Assembly: GCA_023229765.1 (NCBI GenBank)
Contig: JALNYO010000016.1
Coordinates: forward strand, 26,892-90,891
Source of the DNA: Syntrophales bacterium
GTDB lineage: Bacteria > Desulfobacterota > Syntrophia > Syntrophales > UBA5619
DNA: 64,000 nucleotides
Direction: 5' to 3'
Positions 8,108 to 16,521 of the stretch are shown here, piece after piece (within the stretch, counting starts at the first letter, position 1; each line of letters starts with the position of its first letter). The notes under the pieces are model-generated. The model was not told the DNA's origin and did not search any database. It worked only from the letters and a program-made list of their open reading frames with translations. Both the position numbers and the translations under genes were made by a program.

Positions 8108-9619
8108 CTAACTATACATTTCCCGGAGGGCTTTTTTCTGGATCTTGCCCATGGCGTTGCGCGGCAGGGCGTCGAGGAAATAGACGCGCTTGGGAACCTT
8201 GAACCCGGCCAGCTCGCCCTTGAGTGACGCAATAATTCCCGCTTCGGTAAGCGCGAGTCCCGTTTCGTTGTTCTGGCGGATGACTACGGCGACTACGGCC
8301 TCCCCGAAATCGGCATGGGGCACGCCGATTACCGCCGATTCCGTCACCCCGGGGAGCATATCGATCATCTCCTCGATCTCTTTCGGATAAATGTTGAGAC
8401 CGCCGCTGATGACGAGGTCCTTGGCGCGACCGCTGATGGAGATGTAGCCGTCTTTGTCAATTTTTCCCATATCGCCGGTTTTGAAGAAGCCGTCCACGGT
8501 GAATTCCTCTTTGGTCTTTTCCGGCATCTTCCAGTAGCCGAGAAAGATGCTTTTACCCTTCACCTGGATGCTGCCGACCTCGTCCGTTGCCACAGGCCGA
8601 TTTTCTTCATCAACGATCCTGATTGACACCTCCGGCAAGGGAAAGCCGACCGTACCGCCCCGTCGCTCTCCGTTGTAGGGATTGGAGGTAAACATGTTGC
8701 CCTCGGTCATGCCGTAGCGCTCGAGAATCGTATGGCCGATTCTTTTCTGAAATTCCTGGAATGTTTCCAGCAAAAGCGGCGCCGAGCCGGAGATGAAAAG
8801 ACGCATCCCGGAACATAGCTTTTTGGTAAAGCCGGGATCGGCCAGCAGGCGCGTGTAATAGGTCGGCACTCCCATGAATACCGTGGCCTTCGGCAGCAGC
8901 GTCAGGGCGCGCTTGACGTCAAATTTTGGTTCGAAAAAAATGGGGCTGCCGTTCAAAAGCGAGGAGTGGATCGCAACGAAGAGCCCGTGGACGTGGAAGA
9001 TGGGGAGCATGTGCAAGAGCGCGTCGCCTGGCTTAAAACCCCAGTATTTGTGCAGCACCTGGGCGTTGATGGCGAGATTGCGATGGGAGAGCATCGCCCC
9101 TTTCGAGCGTCCGGTTGTCCCGGAGGTGTAGAGGATGGCGGCAAGGTCGTCGCCGTCGCGGGGAATCGTGGAAAACTGATCCGGCTGTGCCGCTGCCCGC
9201 TGTGCCAAATCTCCCTTGCCGTCGTCGTCGAGTTCAACGACATGGCTTACCCCGGTCTTTTCGGCAAGTTCATTTGCCAAGGTCCGGACCTGCGGCCGGC
9301 AGACGAAGACGCGCGGGGTCGCATCCGTCAGAAAGTACTCGACTTCATGCCGCTGATAGGCATCGTTCATCGGCAGGTAAACGGCGCCTGCCCGCAGACA
9401 GCCCAGATATAGGAACAGTGCCTGGGGCGATTTTCGGACCTGCACGGCCACGCGGTCGCCCGGTTTTACCCCCAGTGAAAGAAGCAGATTGGCGCAGCGG
9501 GCCGATTCCTCGCGGAGCCTTCCGTAGCTGATTTCCGAGCCGTCAGGCAGAATCAGACACGGGGCGGCGGGGTTCTCGGGAAAGTGGGCCTGCAGAATTT
9601 CGTACATATTTTCATTCAT
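8108..9619 (-). CDS. matB: Malonyl-CoA synthetase-like acyl-CoA ligase
   Basis: The 503-residue ANL-superfamily ligase has the P-loop ILYTSGTTGRSKGA, the A5 region RYGMTEGNMFTSNPYNGERR followed by GTVGFPLP, the hinge KTGDMGKIDKDG and the C-terminal lysine motif PRNAMGKIQKK. The A5 region is close to malonate-CoA ligases (MatB), so malonate is the best guess; methylmalonate is a known alternative for the family. It stands alone on the minus strand, with a MITE at its 5' side. Its stop codon lies in a repeated CTGACCCCCTAA sequence. Confidence 0.78.
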   Translation of the reverse strand: MNENMYEILQAHFPENPAAPCLILPDGSEISYGRLREESARCANLLLSLGVKPGDRVAVQVRKSPQALFLYLGCLRAGAVYLPMNDAYQRHEVEYFLTDATPRVFVCRPQVRTLANELAEKTGVSHVVELDDDGKGDLAQRAAAQPDQFSTIPRDGDDLAAILYTSGTTGRSKGAMLSHRNLAINAQVLHKYWGFKPGDALLHMLPIFHVHGLFVAIHSSLLNGSPIFFEPKFDVKRALTLLPKATVFMGVPTYYTRLLADPGFTKKLCSGMRLFISGSAPLLLETFQEFQKRIGHTILERYGMTEGNMFTSNPYNGERRGGTVGFPLPEVSIRIVDEENRPVATDEVGSIQVKGKSIFLGYWKMPEKTKEEFTVDGFFKTGDMGKIDKDGYISISGRAKDLVISGGLNIYPKEIEEMIDMLPGVTESAVIGVPHADFGEAVVAVVIRQNNETGLALTEAGIIASLKGELAGFKVPKRVYFLDALPRNAMGKIQKKALREMYS

Positions 9620-9660
9620 AAATCATATTCTCCCGGTTGAAAAATAATCATCAGACTAAT

Positions 9661-9813
9661 GAGGTAATTGCAAAACTCCCCATTCTTGTCATTCCCGCAA
9701 CGATTCTGAGCGGGAATCTGGTTCTAACTGCTTGAAAAACCATATTCCCGATAGAGACATTATGAACATCAAGCTTCGCTTTCGGGAATGACAAATGGTT
9801 TTGCAATTGCCTC
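9661..9813. mobile_element. MITE-A copy 1 (153 bp)
   Basis: It starts GAGGTAATTGCAAAAC and ends GGTTTTGCAATTGCCTC, giving about 17-bp terminal inverted repeats, flanked by TAAT on both sides (9657-9660 and 9814-9817). Inside is an inverted CATTCCCG/CGGGAATG pair and one micro-repeat. No coding capacity. Confidence 0.85.
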
Positions 9814-9911
9814 TAATGTTTCTTTCGTATGACAAAAAACCAGGGTCTCGTCAATCAGGAAATGTCACTTTTGCCCGCAGAAATAAATCATGGGGGCTCG
9901 CCTACATGATG

Positions 9912-11234
9912 CTAATTGATCATCATGCCGGGAAGCCAGGTGGCGAGCTGCGGGAAAAAGCAAAGAAGCAGCATTCCCAGAAAAAGCAGCAGAATAAAGG
10001 GCACTGACCCCCATAAAATGGTGCTGAGCGGGATGTCCGGCACAATCCCTTTGACAACATAGAGATTCAGGCCTACCGGCGGCGTAATCAGGCCCGCCTC
10101 GAGGTTTAATGTCATCAGCACTCCAAACCAGACGGGATCGAAGCCCAGAACCTTCACAATGGGGTGAATGATCGGGGAAACGATGAGGATAATGGCAACC
10201 GGCGGAAGAAAACATCCCATCACAAGCAGCAGGATATTGATCATGAACATGGTAACCCATCGGCTGACCTGCATGTCCATAATCATGTGGGTCAATGTCT
10301 GGGCGATGAAAAGGTTTGTGAGGACGGCGCCGAACAGAAAAGAGGTGGCGATGATCATCATGATCATTGTACTTTCGTTGGTCGTTTTCAGCAGTATTTC
10401 CAGGATTTCCTTCGGACGGTACATTTTGTAGAAGATAATGGCGATGATCAGTATCAAAAAAGCTCCCACGGCGGCCGCCTCGCTGGGAGTGGCCCAGCCG
10501 GTGTAAAGGGAGCCCAGCACCAGTAAAACCACTACGATAAAGGGCAGCACTTTTAACGTAGAGGAAAATTTCTGCGCCAAGGTGAAAAATTCCTTTTTTT
10601 GCGAGGGAAAGGCATCCGGGTTATTTCTTCTGCTCAGCGTGTATCCAATAGGCACCCAGGCTGCAAACAATAAAGCAACCAGGAGGCCGGGAATAATTCC
10701 CGCCATGAACAGTTTTCCGATGGATGTTTCCGTTACTATTCCATAGATGATCATGGTGACGCTTGGCGGAATAAGTATTCCCAGTGTCCCTCCGGCGGTA
10801 ATGATTCCCGTGGCAAGCCCGTCCGGGTAGCCGCGTTTGCGCATCTCGGGAATTCCCATAGTGCCGATCGCTGCCGCTGTCGCCGGGCTCGATCCGGTAA
10901 GCGCCGCAAAAACGGCGCATCCGGCGATGTTGCCGATTCCCAAACCTCCGGGAATTTTGTACAGCCAGCGATGAAAGCACTCGTAAAGATCTCCGCCGGC
11001 GCGGGAGATGGCGACAATCATCCCCATGAAAAGAAAGAGCGGGATGGAAAGAAGACTGAAGTCGTTTACCCCCTCATAGATGGTTTCGGCCATCATCGAT
11101 ATTTGATAGACATCCATGAAAAGGAAAATGGCGATCAGTGATGTGACTCCCAGCGCAAAAGCAATAGGCATTCCACTGAAAAGAAATACCAGGGCAATCA
11201 GCGTAACGATGCCCCCTGTCCAGAGTGGATTCAT
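9912..11234 (-). CDS. dctM: TRAP transporter large permease DctM
   Basis: The 440-residue hydrophobic protein has the roughly 12-13 membrane segments of DctM subunits of tripartite ATP-independent transporters, with LSIPLFLFMGMIVAISRAGGDLYE and ALTGSSPATAAAIGTMGIPEM as family landmarks. It forms the Na+- or H+-coupled channel with DctQ. Its ATG is preceded by GGGAGAG. It ends the dctP-dctQ-dctM run. Confidence 0.93.
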   Translation of the reverse strand: MNPLWTGGIVTLIALVFLFSGMPIAFALGVTSLIAIFLFMDVYQISMMAETIYEGVNDFSLLSIPLFLFMGMIVAISRAGGDLYECFHRWLYKIPGGLGIGNIAGCAVFAALTGSSPATAAAIGTMGIPEMRKRGYPDGLATGIITAGGTLGILIPPSVTMIIYGIVTETSIGKLFMAGIIPGLLVALLFAAWVPIGYTLSRRNNPDAFPSQKKEFFTLAQKFSSTLKVLPFIVVVLLVLGSLYTGWATPSEAAAVGAFLILIIAIIFYKMYRPKEILEILLKTTNESTMIMMIIATSFLFGAVLTNLFIAQTLTHMIMDMQVSRWVTMFMINILLLVMGCFLPPVAIILIVSPIIHPIVKVLGFDPVWFGVLMTLNLEAGLITPPVGLNLYVVKGIVPDIPLSTILWGSVPFILLLFLGMLLLCFFPQLATWLPGMMIN

Positions 11235-11310
11235 GATTAACTCTCCCGGTATAACGGCCGCTGCCGTTCTTTTATGTAAACAAAATTATAATTTTGCTCC
11301 TGCGCCGCTC

Positions 11311-11811
11311 TTACGTGTGCCGCTTTTTTACAAGTTCCATGATTTTTATCACATACTGAAGAGAGGTCAGAATCATTCCCACAGGAATAATCGCGTAGGG
11401 ATAAATGAGAGGGGTCGATAGAAGGGAAGAGGAAAGCCAATTTCCTTCCCAAGCTTCCCACCACATGACGCAGCCTCGCCATGACAGTACAATGCAAAAC
11501 AGCATCGCAATAAACGAGGTCGCTATGTCCAGTCTGCGGCGAAGTTGGAAAGGGAGCTTATATACGACCATGTCTATATTTATGTGGGCATGGTGCTTGA
11601 GCCCATATGGCGCACCCAGAAAGGTGGCGGCGATCAGCAGGTAAACGGCAATCTCCACCTGCCAGATGGTTGCCGCATTCCAGACATAGCGAACTACTAC
11701 CTGCTCGACAATAATGAGGGTCGCGGCCAGGATGGCAAAGCCGCTCAGATATCCTGATATCTCCGCGAGGCCGTCAATTATCCTGAGAGCCTTATTTTTG
11801 ACTGGGGACAT
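11311..11811 (-). CDS. dctQ: TRAP transporter small permease DctQ
   Basis: The start at 11811 (MSPVKNK) is chosen because AGAGGTG lies just upstream; the longer frame begins in non-conserved sequence. The 166-residue product has four hydrophobic segments and the W-x-v-E-i motif (IWQVEIAVYLLIAATFLGAPYGLK) with HAHINIDM, typical of DctQ. It pairs with DctM in the inner membrane. Confidence 0.88.
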   Translation of the reverse strand: MSPVKNKALRIIDGLAEISGYLSGFAILAATLIIVEQVVVRYVWNAATIWQVEIAVYLLIAATFLGAPYGLKHHAHINIDMVVYKLPFQLRRRLDIATSFIAMLFCIVLSWRGCVMWWEAWEGNWLSSSLLSTPLIYPYAIIPVGMILTSLQYVIKIMELVKKRHT

Positions 11812-11876
11812 ATTGCACCTCTTTCCTTGTTCCTGAAAATTGCGGCCCTTCCCGGGCAGCCCCATTCCCCTCCCTT

Positions 11877-12084
11877 AAGGGATGGAAATGGAGGGACGCG
11901 CTCCGTCGCGTCCGGAAAGGTTGCTCAAACAAGCATTTTATGAAACTCTCATGACGGCCTGCCGTCACAAAGGGGGATGAAAATAGCTGGGCGACCCCCA
12001 TCCCCACCCTTACCCTCCCCTTGAAGGGGAGGGAAGTTGGACACAATGAATCCAATAAGTTGAGTTGGCATTTTCAGATGAAAA
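11877..12084. repeat. Composite repeat between dctQ and dctP (repeat C head plus repeat B, reversed)
   Basis: The segment begins with GGGACGCGCTCCGTCGCG, as in repeat C at 30341 and 51594. It continues as the reverse complement of repeat B (compare 42844-43144 and 57786-57880), ending CATTTTCAGATGAAAA. It fills most of the 325-bp gap and could reduce expression of dctQM relative to dctP. Confidence 0.7.
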
Positions 12085-12136
12085 TGATTAATCAACTCAA
12101 TACAAAAACTGATAATAAACTGTCTGCGGCAGGCCC

Positions 12137-13141
12137 CTATGGTTTGGTTGCCAAATCCAGGAGCTCTTTCCCCCGCGGAACCTTTTCGGCAAACTGCTTC
12201 CAAGCCGTATCCTCGGCAACTTTTTTCCAGGCCTGCCATTCATCCTTGGTCATCGCATGGACCTTGACTTTATTGGCAGTGAACACCTTGCCGACCTCTT
12301 TATTGGCGGCTACAGCGTCATCCCGGGCCTTCTTTTCCATTTCCACGCCTACTTTAAGGACGGCCTTCTGTTGAGATGGGGTCAGGGATGCCCAGGTTTT
12401 GGTGCTTATTACCAGAGGTTCTGCCATGTACCAGATAGCGTAGTTTTCCGGGGTGTTGAAATAATCCAACTGTTCATAAAGCCGGTAAGAGATAAACGAT
12501 TCCGCCGAGGTAAGGCAAGCGTCCAATACCCTTGTCTGCAGGGCCGTGTAAATCTCGGAAGAAGCCATACTGGTTATGGAGGCTTTTTGCGTATTCAACA
12601 GATGCTCAAAAAACTTGCCGGCGGCCCGGAATTTCAATCCCTTGGCATCCTGGGGCAGGATCACCTCCTTGCCGCGGCTACCGATTCCCCCGCCATACCA
12701 CAGCCAGGTAATAATCTTCATACCCTTGTCTTCGGATATTTTGGCGACCCTTTTCCCGATCTCCCTGTCTTTCCAGGACATGCCTTCATCCACATCCTTA
12801 ATGATGCACGGCATGAGGGTGATTTCCAGCTCGGGAATTTTTCCCGAGGCGTAGGCCAAGGGATAAATCGAAAAATCAAGTGCGCCTTTGGCCATGGCAT
12901 CGTACTGGGCCGTCGCCTTGAAAAGCGCGGAGGAGGGGAAAATCTTGAAGGTAAGCTCTCCGTTGGTCGCTTTTTCCACCCCCTTGGCAAACTCGATGGC
13001 CAGGGCGTTGCGGGCGTCTGCTTCGGTGAATTGATGGGAAATTTTCAGTTCTCGGGCCTCAACTGCACTTACAGTAAAGATTGCGCACCAGAACAACCCA
13101 ACCAACAAGGCGCTGAAAACACGTTTTCCGAAATGGTTCAT
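12137..13141 (-). CDS. dctP: TRAP transporter substrate-binding protein DctP
   Basis: The 334-residue protein starts with a Sec signal peptide (MNHFGKRVFSALLVGLFWC, cleavage probably after VEA). It then has the DctP fold: LKISHQFTEADARN, a substrate Arg in GLKFRAAGKFFEH, and AEPLVISTKTWASL. It captures an organic acid in the periplasm for DctQM. GGAGGAG stands before the ATG. The two-component genes upstream may control it. Confidence 0.92.
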   Translation of the reverse strand: MNHFGKRVFSALLVGLFWCAIFTVSAVEARELKISHQFTEADARNALAIEFAKGVEKATNGELTFKIFPSSALFKATAQYDAMAKGALDFSIYPLAYASGKIPELEITLMPCIIKDVDEGMSWKDREIGKRVAKISEDKGMKIITWLWYGGGIGSRGKEVILPQDAKGLKFRAAGKFFEHLLNTQKASITSMASSEIYTALQTRVLDACLTSAESFISYRLYEQLDYFNTPENYAIWYMAEPLVISTKTWASLTPSQQKAVLKVGVEMEKKARDDAVAANKEVGKVFTANKVKVHAMTKDEWQAWKKVAEDTAWKQFAEKVPRGKELLDLATKP

Positions 13142-13482
13142 ATCGCTCCTCCTTTATTGTTAGAAATCTTGAAAGTATGGAAACATTTTCCGCTTTTTCC
13201 GGTGTTCCTTCCCGGAGTTGAAAATTCGGCAACATTATTATCCATGGCGGGCGCGCAATAAATTAATAAAACGAACTTCAACGCCCATAAAATGCCAAGC
13301 TGTTATCGCTTAGAATCACTGATATTAATATGCTTTTATATGAAAGTGTGACGGTCTTCAGTTCCTTTATAAAACTTCAACGGCCATCCGTCTATCAGGA
13401 AAGCTTGATATTTTTGTGCTATATCCTTGAAAAATGGCGATGGGCAGACCGATTTTGTAAGGGGCACGGCATGCCGCACCCC
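13142..13482. other. Intergenic region between the response regulator and dctP
   Basis: The 341 bp contain no convincing gene. They should hold the dctP promoter on the minus strand. The 24-nt palindrome at 13460-13483 overlaps the response regulator stop codon. Confidence 0.5.
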
Positions 13483-13483
13483 T
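13460..13483. repeat. 24-nt palindromic repeat, copy 1
   Basis: AGGGGCACGGCATGCCGCACCCCT folds on itself and is nearly identical to 38341-38364. Both copies sit exactly at the stop codon of a minus-strand gene (response regulator here, tmk there). Confidence 0.65.
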
Positions 13484-14133
13484 TAGATGGAGGTCAGCCC
13501 ATGCTGGATGGCGAATTTGACGAGTCCTGGCAGGTCTTTTATCCCGAGTTTCTTCATCAGATGGCTGCGGTATGTTTCGACGGTTTTCGGGGACAAAAAA
13601 AGAATTTCCGCAATCTTGTTGTTCGGGCTTCCTTCCACCAGCAGTTGGAGAATCGCCCGTTCGCGGGGGCTCAATCTGTCTAAGGGGCTCTTCGCTTCGG
13701 CAATTTCCCGCGACCGGAGGTAATCGGTAATGATCGTGTCGGACAGAGACGGGCAAAGGTAGTATTTTCCCGAATTAACGGAGATAATCGCCTGGATCAC
13801 ATCGGCGCCTGCCGATTCTTTCAGGAGATAACCCTTCGCCCCGGCCTTGAAGGCTCGGAAAATATGTTCCGCGGTGGAATACATCGACAACATGATAATG
13901 TTGGTTGCGGGACACGCCTCTTTGATCTGGGCCGTCGCCTCGATGCCGTTGAGAATCGGCATGGCGATGTCCATAAGCACTATGTTCGGACACAGGGATG
14001 AGACTTGACGAACCGTTTCCCGTCCGTCGCCCGCTTCGCCAACGACGCTGATTTCCGGGTTGGTATCCAGCAATAAGCGAAGTCCTTCCCGGAACATGGC
14101 GTGATCGTCCGCCAAAAAAACCGTGATGATCAT
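13483..14133 (-). CDS. NarL/FixJ-family response regulator
   Basis: The 216-residue protein has an N-terminal receiver (FLADDHAMFREGL acidic pocket, VLMDIAMPILNG phospho-Asp at about residue 55, KESAGADV Lys) and a C-terminal LuxR-type helix-turn-helix (LSPRERAILQLLVEGSPNNKIAEILFLSPKTVETY at about 154-188). It overlaps its kinase gene by 4 nt (ATGA), so the pair is co-translated. The next gene on the strand is dctP, a likely target. Confidence 0.93.
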   Translation of the reverse strand: MIITVFLADDHAMFREGLRLLLDTNPEISVVGEAGDGRETVRQVSSLCPNIVLMDIAMPILNGIEATAQIKEACPATNIIMLSMYSTAEHIFRAFKAGAKGYLLKESAGADVIQAIISVNSGKYYLCPSLSDTIITDYLRSREIAEAKSPLDRLSPRERAILQLLVEGSPNNKIAEILFLSPKTVETYRSHLMKKLGIKDLPGLVKFAIQHGLTSI

Positions 14134-16334
14134 AACGGCACCTCTACCGATACACGGGTCCCTTTGCCCTGAACCGAAGTTATGTCTCCCGCTCCGCCCA
14201 CCGCGATTGCCCGCTCAACCATCGTGCTGAGCCCCCATCCCCAGTGTTCGCTGCGTTTTTCGCGATCCCGCTGTTTGTACCCGACGCCGTTATCGGCTAC
14301 GGTAATGTGCAAATGATTTTCCCCGACGGTGATGGTTATGACCGCTTCCGTTGCCTGCGCATGTTTGATTACGTTGGTCAATGCCTCCTGAACAATGCGG
14401 AACATCGCATTTTCAATATGCTGGGAAAGACGGGGGACCGCATCATTGATCTGGACTGCGACGCGGATGCCGGCCCGGGAGGCGCACTGCTCGCCGTACA
14501 AGCGGATCGCGGCCTCCAGTCCATAATCGTCGAGGACGGGCGAGCGCAGCTCCTCCATCAAATTGCGGATGCTGTCCGTGGTCTGTTTGACGATTGCCAG
14601 CGAGTCGGTTATTCGCGAATGAAGCTGTTCCGAATATTTTTCCGGAAGCAGGGTTTTGAGCATATTGATGTTCAGCCCCAGAATCGCCAGGTTCTGCCCT
14701 ATCCGGTCATGCAGCTCGCGGGAGATGATTTTCCGGTTATTTTCCTCAAGTTCTGCCATCTCCCAAGTTAGCTCGCGGAGCTGTGCATTTTTTTGCCGTA
14801 TCTTCTCTACCGCCCGCTTTCGTTCCGTGACGTCATTGAGAACCGTTATCTCGCCTTCCTTGATGAAGATCGTTCGAAATTCGATTTCCCTCTCTTGTCC
14901 GTCCTTGCAGGCGACGGTGAATTCCGCATCGCCTCTTCGTCCCGGGGAGTTCTTTTTTTCTCTCCAGAAAGCCCTTACTTTTTTCAGGTAATCATTGTCC
15001 GGAAATGCCTGTTTCTGCCACTCCCGGACGACGGCGAAATCCTCGGCGGTATAACCGATGATGCTGGTGACCGCCGGATTCAAATACTGGAAGGCGCCCT
15101 GCCGGTCGATCAGAACGATGCCGCTGGGGTCGTTTTCCAGGATCGTGGAGAGGATGTTGCGTTCCTTTTCCAGCTCCCTGTCCGCTCGCTTATGCTCCAG
15201 TAATTCGTGCTGAAGGCTGGACAATGTTTCGCGCAACTGTTTGGCCATGCGGGAAAAACTGTCTGCCAGCGTGCCGATTTCGTCGCCCCGGTTCCTGATC
15301 GCCGCAAGCCTCGAGCGGACTGACTCAAGATCGTTGTCGCTGAAATTGCCGAACGTCAGATCCGTAACGGCCTCGGTGAGGACGTCAATAGGGAGAAGCG
15401 CCCGCCGTATTGCCCACCAGGAGGCGATGACGAGGATGAGAAGCGCCCCGCAGATGATTGTCAACGTCATGTTCCGGAAGAAAATTATGTTGGAGAGCAC
15501 TTCCGCTTTCTGCTGCTGCACAACTACTCCCCAGCCATTGTTAAGCAGATCGATCTGGGCGAACCATTCTTTGTCATCCTCTGCTCGGAAGGTGATCAAC
15601 CCTTTTTCCCCGCGTCTGAGCGCCGTGATCGGCGGGGACGAACTCAGGTCCCGGAAACTGTCGAAGAAGGCCGGATCGGGATGGGCGATCACCCGATTCC
15701 GGTTATCGACCAGATAGGCCGAGCCCGTTTTTCCGAGGCGGGGGACCTGCACCTGCCGGCTGAGATTGTCCAGATCCATTGCAAACATGCCGACCCCGAC
15801 TATGCTTCCCGCACCGTTTTTGATTGGCATCGACACTACCAGACCGGGCCGGTTGATGGTTCGGCTGATTACGCTTTCAAAGGTCACCGGCCCCCCTTTT
15901 CTGGCCTGCTGAAACCAGGAGCGGTCGCGATAATCGATCGGCCTCTTATCATCGCTGCGGGCGACATTCATGCCGCGCAGGTCGGTTGTGCTCAAAAGAT
16001 ACATATAAGGGTAGGCGGCGGCCATTTTTTTCAGCAGCAGCTTTTGCCGGGCCGGGTTCATTCCGCTCATCTCATTCTGGGAGATGAAGTATTGGAAGGT
16101 TTTTATCTGGGTATCCAGCCATAAAGATACCGAGAGGCCCAACTGGCGATTGGCATTGAGCAATTGCGTCTGGGCGTTTTGCTCCATGATGGACAGGGCG
16201 CGGGTGCTGATAAAAATGGCCGAGGTGACGAGGATCAGGACGGCGATTGCCAGCACCATGATGATCAGGCGGGTTTTGAGCCCCGCCTGACGAGAAATTT
16301 TGCCGAATGCTTTACGCCGTAAGCCTGAGATCAT
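14130..16334 (-). CDS. Membrane sensor histidine kinase (dCache-HAMP-PAS-HisKA_3)
   Basis: The 734-residue protein has membrane segments at about residues 20-45 and 305-330 enclosing an extracytoplasmic Cache-type sensor (RSWFQQARKGGPVTFES, then PGLVVSMPIKN). A HAMP region, a coiled-coil linker and a PAS domain (LENDPSGIVLIDRQGAFQYLNPAV) follow. The NarL-class kinase core has its phospho-His in ELHDRIGQNL and ATPase boxes EALTNVIKHA and DNGVGY. The Cache domain suggests a small organic acid ligand, fitting the adjacent TRAP system. GGAGG precedes the ATG. Confidence 0.92.
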   Translation of the reverse strand: MISGLRRKAFGKISRQAGLKTRLIIMVLAIAVLILVTSAIFISTRALSIMEQNAQTQLLNANRQLGLSVSLWLDTQIKTFQYFISQNEMSGMNPARQKLLLKKMAAAYPYMYLLSTTDLRGMNVARSDDKRPIDYRDRSWFQQARKGGPVTFESVISRTINRPGLVVSMPIKNGAGSIVGVGMFAMDLDNLSRQVQVPRLGKTGSAYLVDNRNRVIAHPDPAFFDSFRDLSSSPPITALRRGEKGLITFRAEDDKEWFAQIDLLNNGWGVVVQQQKAEVLSNIIFFRNMTLTIICGALLILVIASWWAIRRALLPIDVLTEAVTDLTFGNFSDNDLESVRSRLAAIRNRGDEIGTLADSFSRMAKQLRETLSSLQHELLEHKRADRELEKERNILSTILENDPSGIVLIDRQGAFQYLNPAVTSIIGYTAEDFAVVREWQKQAFPDNDYLKKVRAFWREKKNSPGRRGDAEFTVACKDGQEREIEFRTIFIKEGEITVLNDVTERKRAVEKIRQKNAQLRELTWEMAELEENNRKIISRELHDRIGQNLAILGLNINMLKTLLPEKYSEQLHSRITDSLAIVKQTTDSIRNLMEELRSPVLDDYGLEAAIRLYGEQCASRAGIRVAVQINDAVPRLSQHIENAMFRIVQEALTNVIKHAQATEAVITITVGENHLHITVADNGVGYKQRDREKRSEHWGWGLSTMVERAIAVGGAGDITSVQGKGTRVSVEVPL

Positions 16335-16369
16335 CCCTGCCTCCGTGGAAATTGCGAAGAAGGATATTT

Positions 16370-16509
16370 GTAACTATTCAGAGTACCCATCAAGTGATGT
16401 CATCCCCGAATGCTTCTGTCGGGGAACCATGGTTTTTCAAGATATGAAAGCTGGATTCCCGATTACTAATTTCGGGAATGACAGTCTTTTTAAAGCGCTG
16501 AATAGTCAC
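16370..16509. repeat. MITE-like palindromic element F (140 bp)
   Basis: Ends GTAACTATTCAG and CTGAATAGTCAC are inverted with one mismatch. The interior has GTCATCCCCG and CGGGAATGAC. The right end resembles element D at 46376-46387. No target duplication is clear. Confidence 0.55.
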
Positions 16510-16521
16510 GATTATTCTTTG

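Noticed and set aside
9661..9813. CRISPR-like spacing of short repeats in the intergenic repeats
   Set aside because: Repeats are dispersed singly, with inverted ends and target duplications, not regular repeat-spacer arrays; no cas genes.
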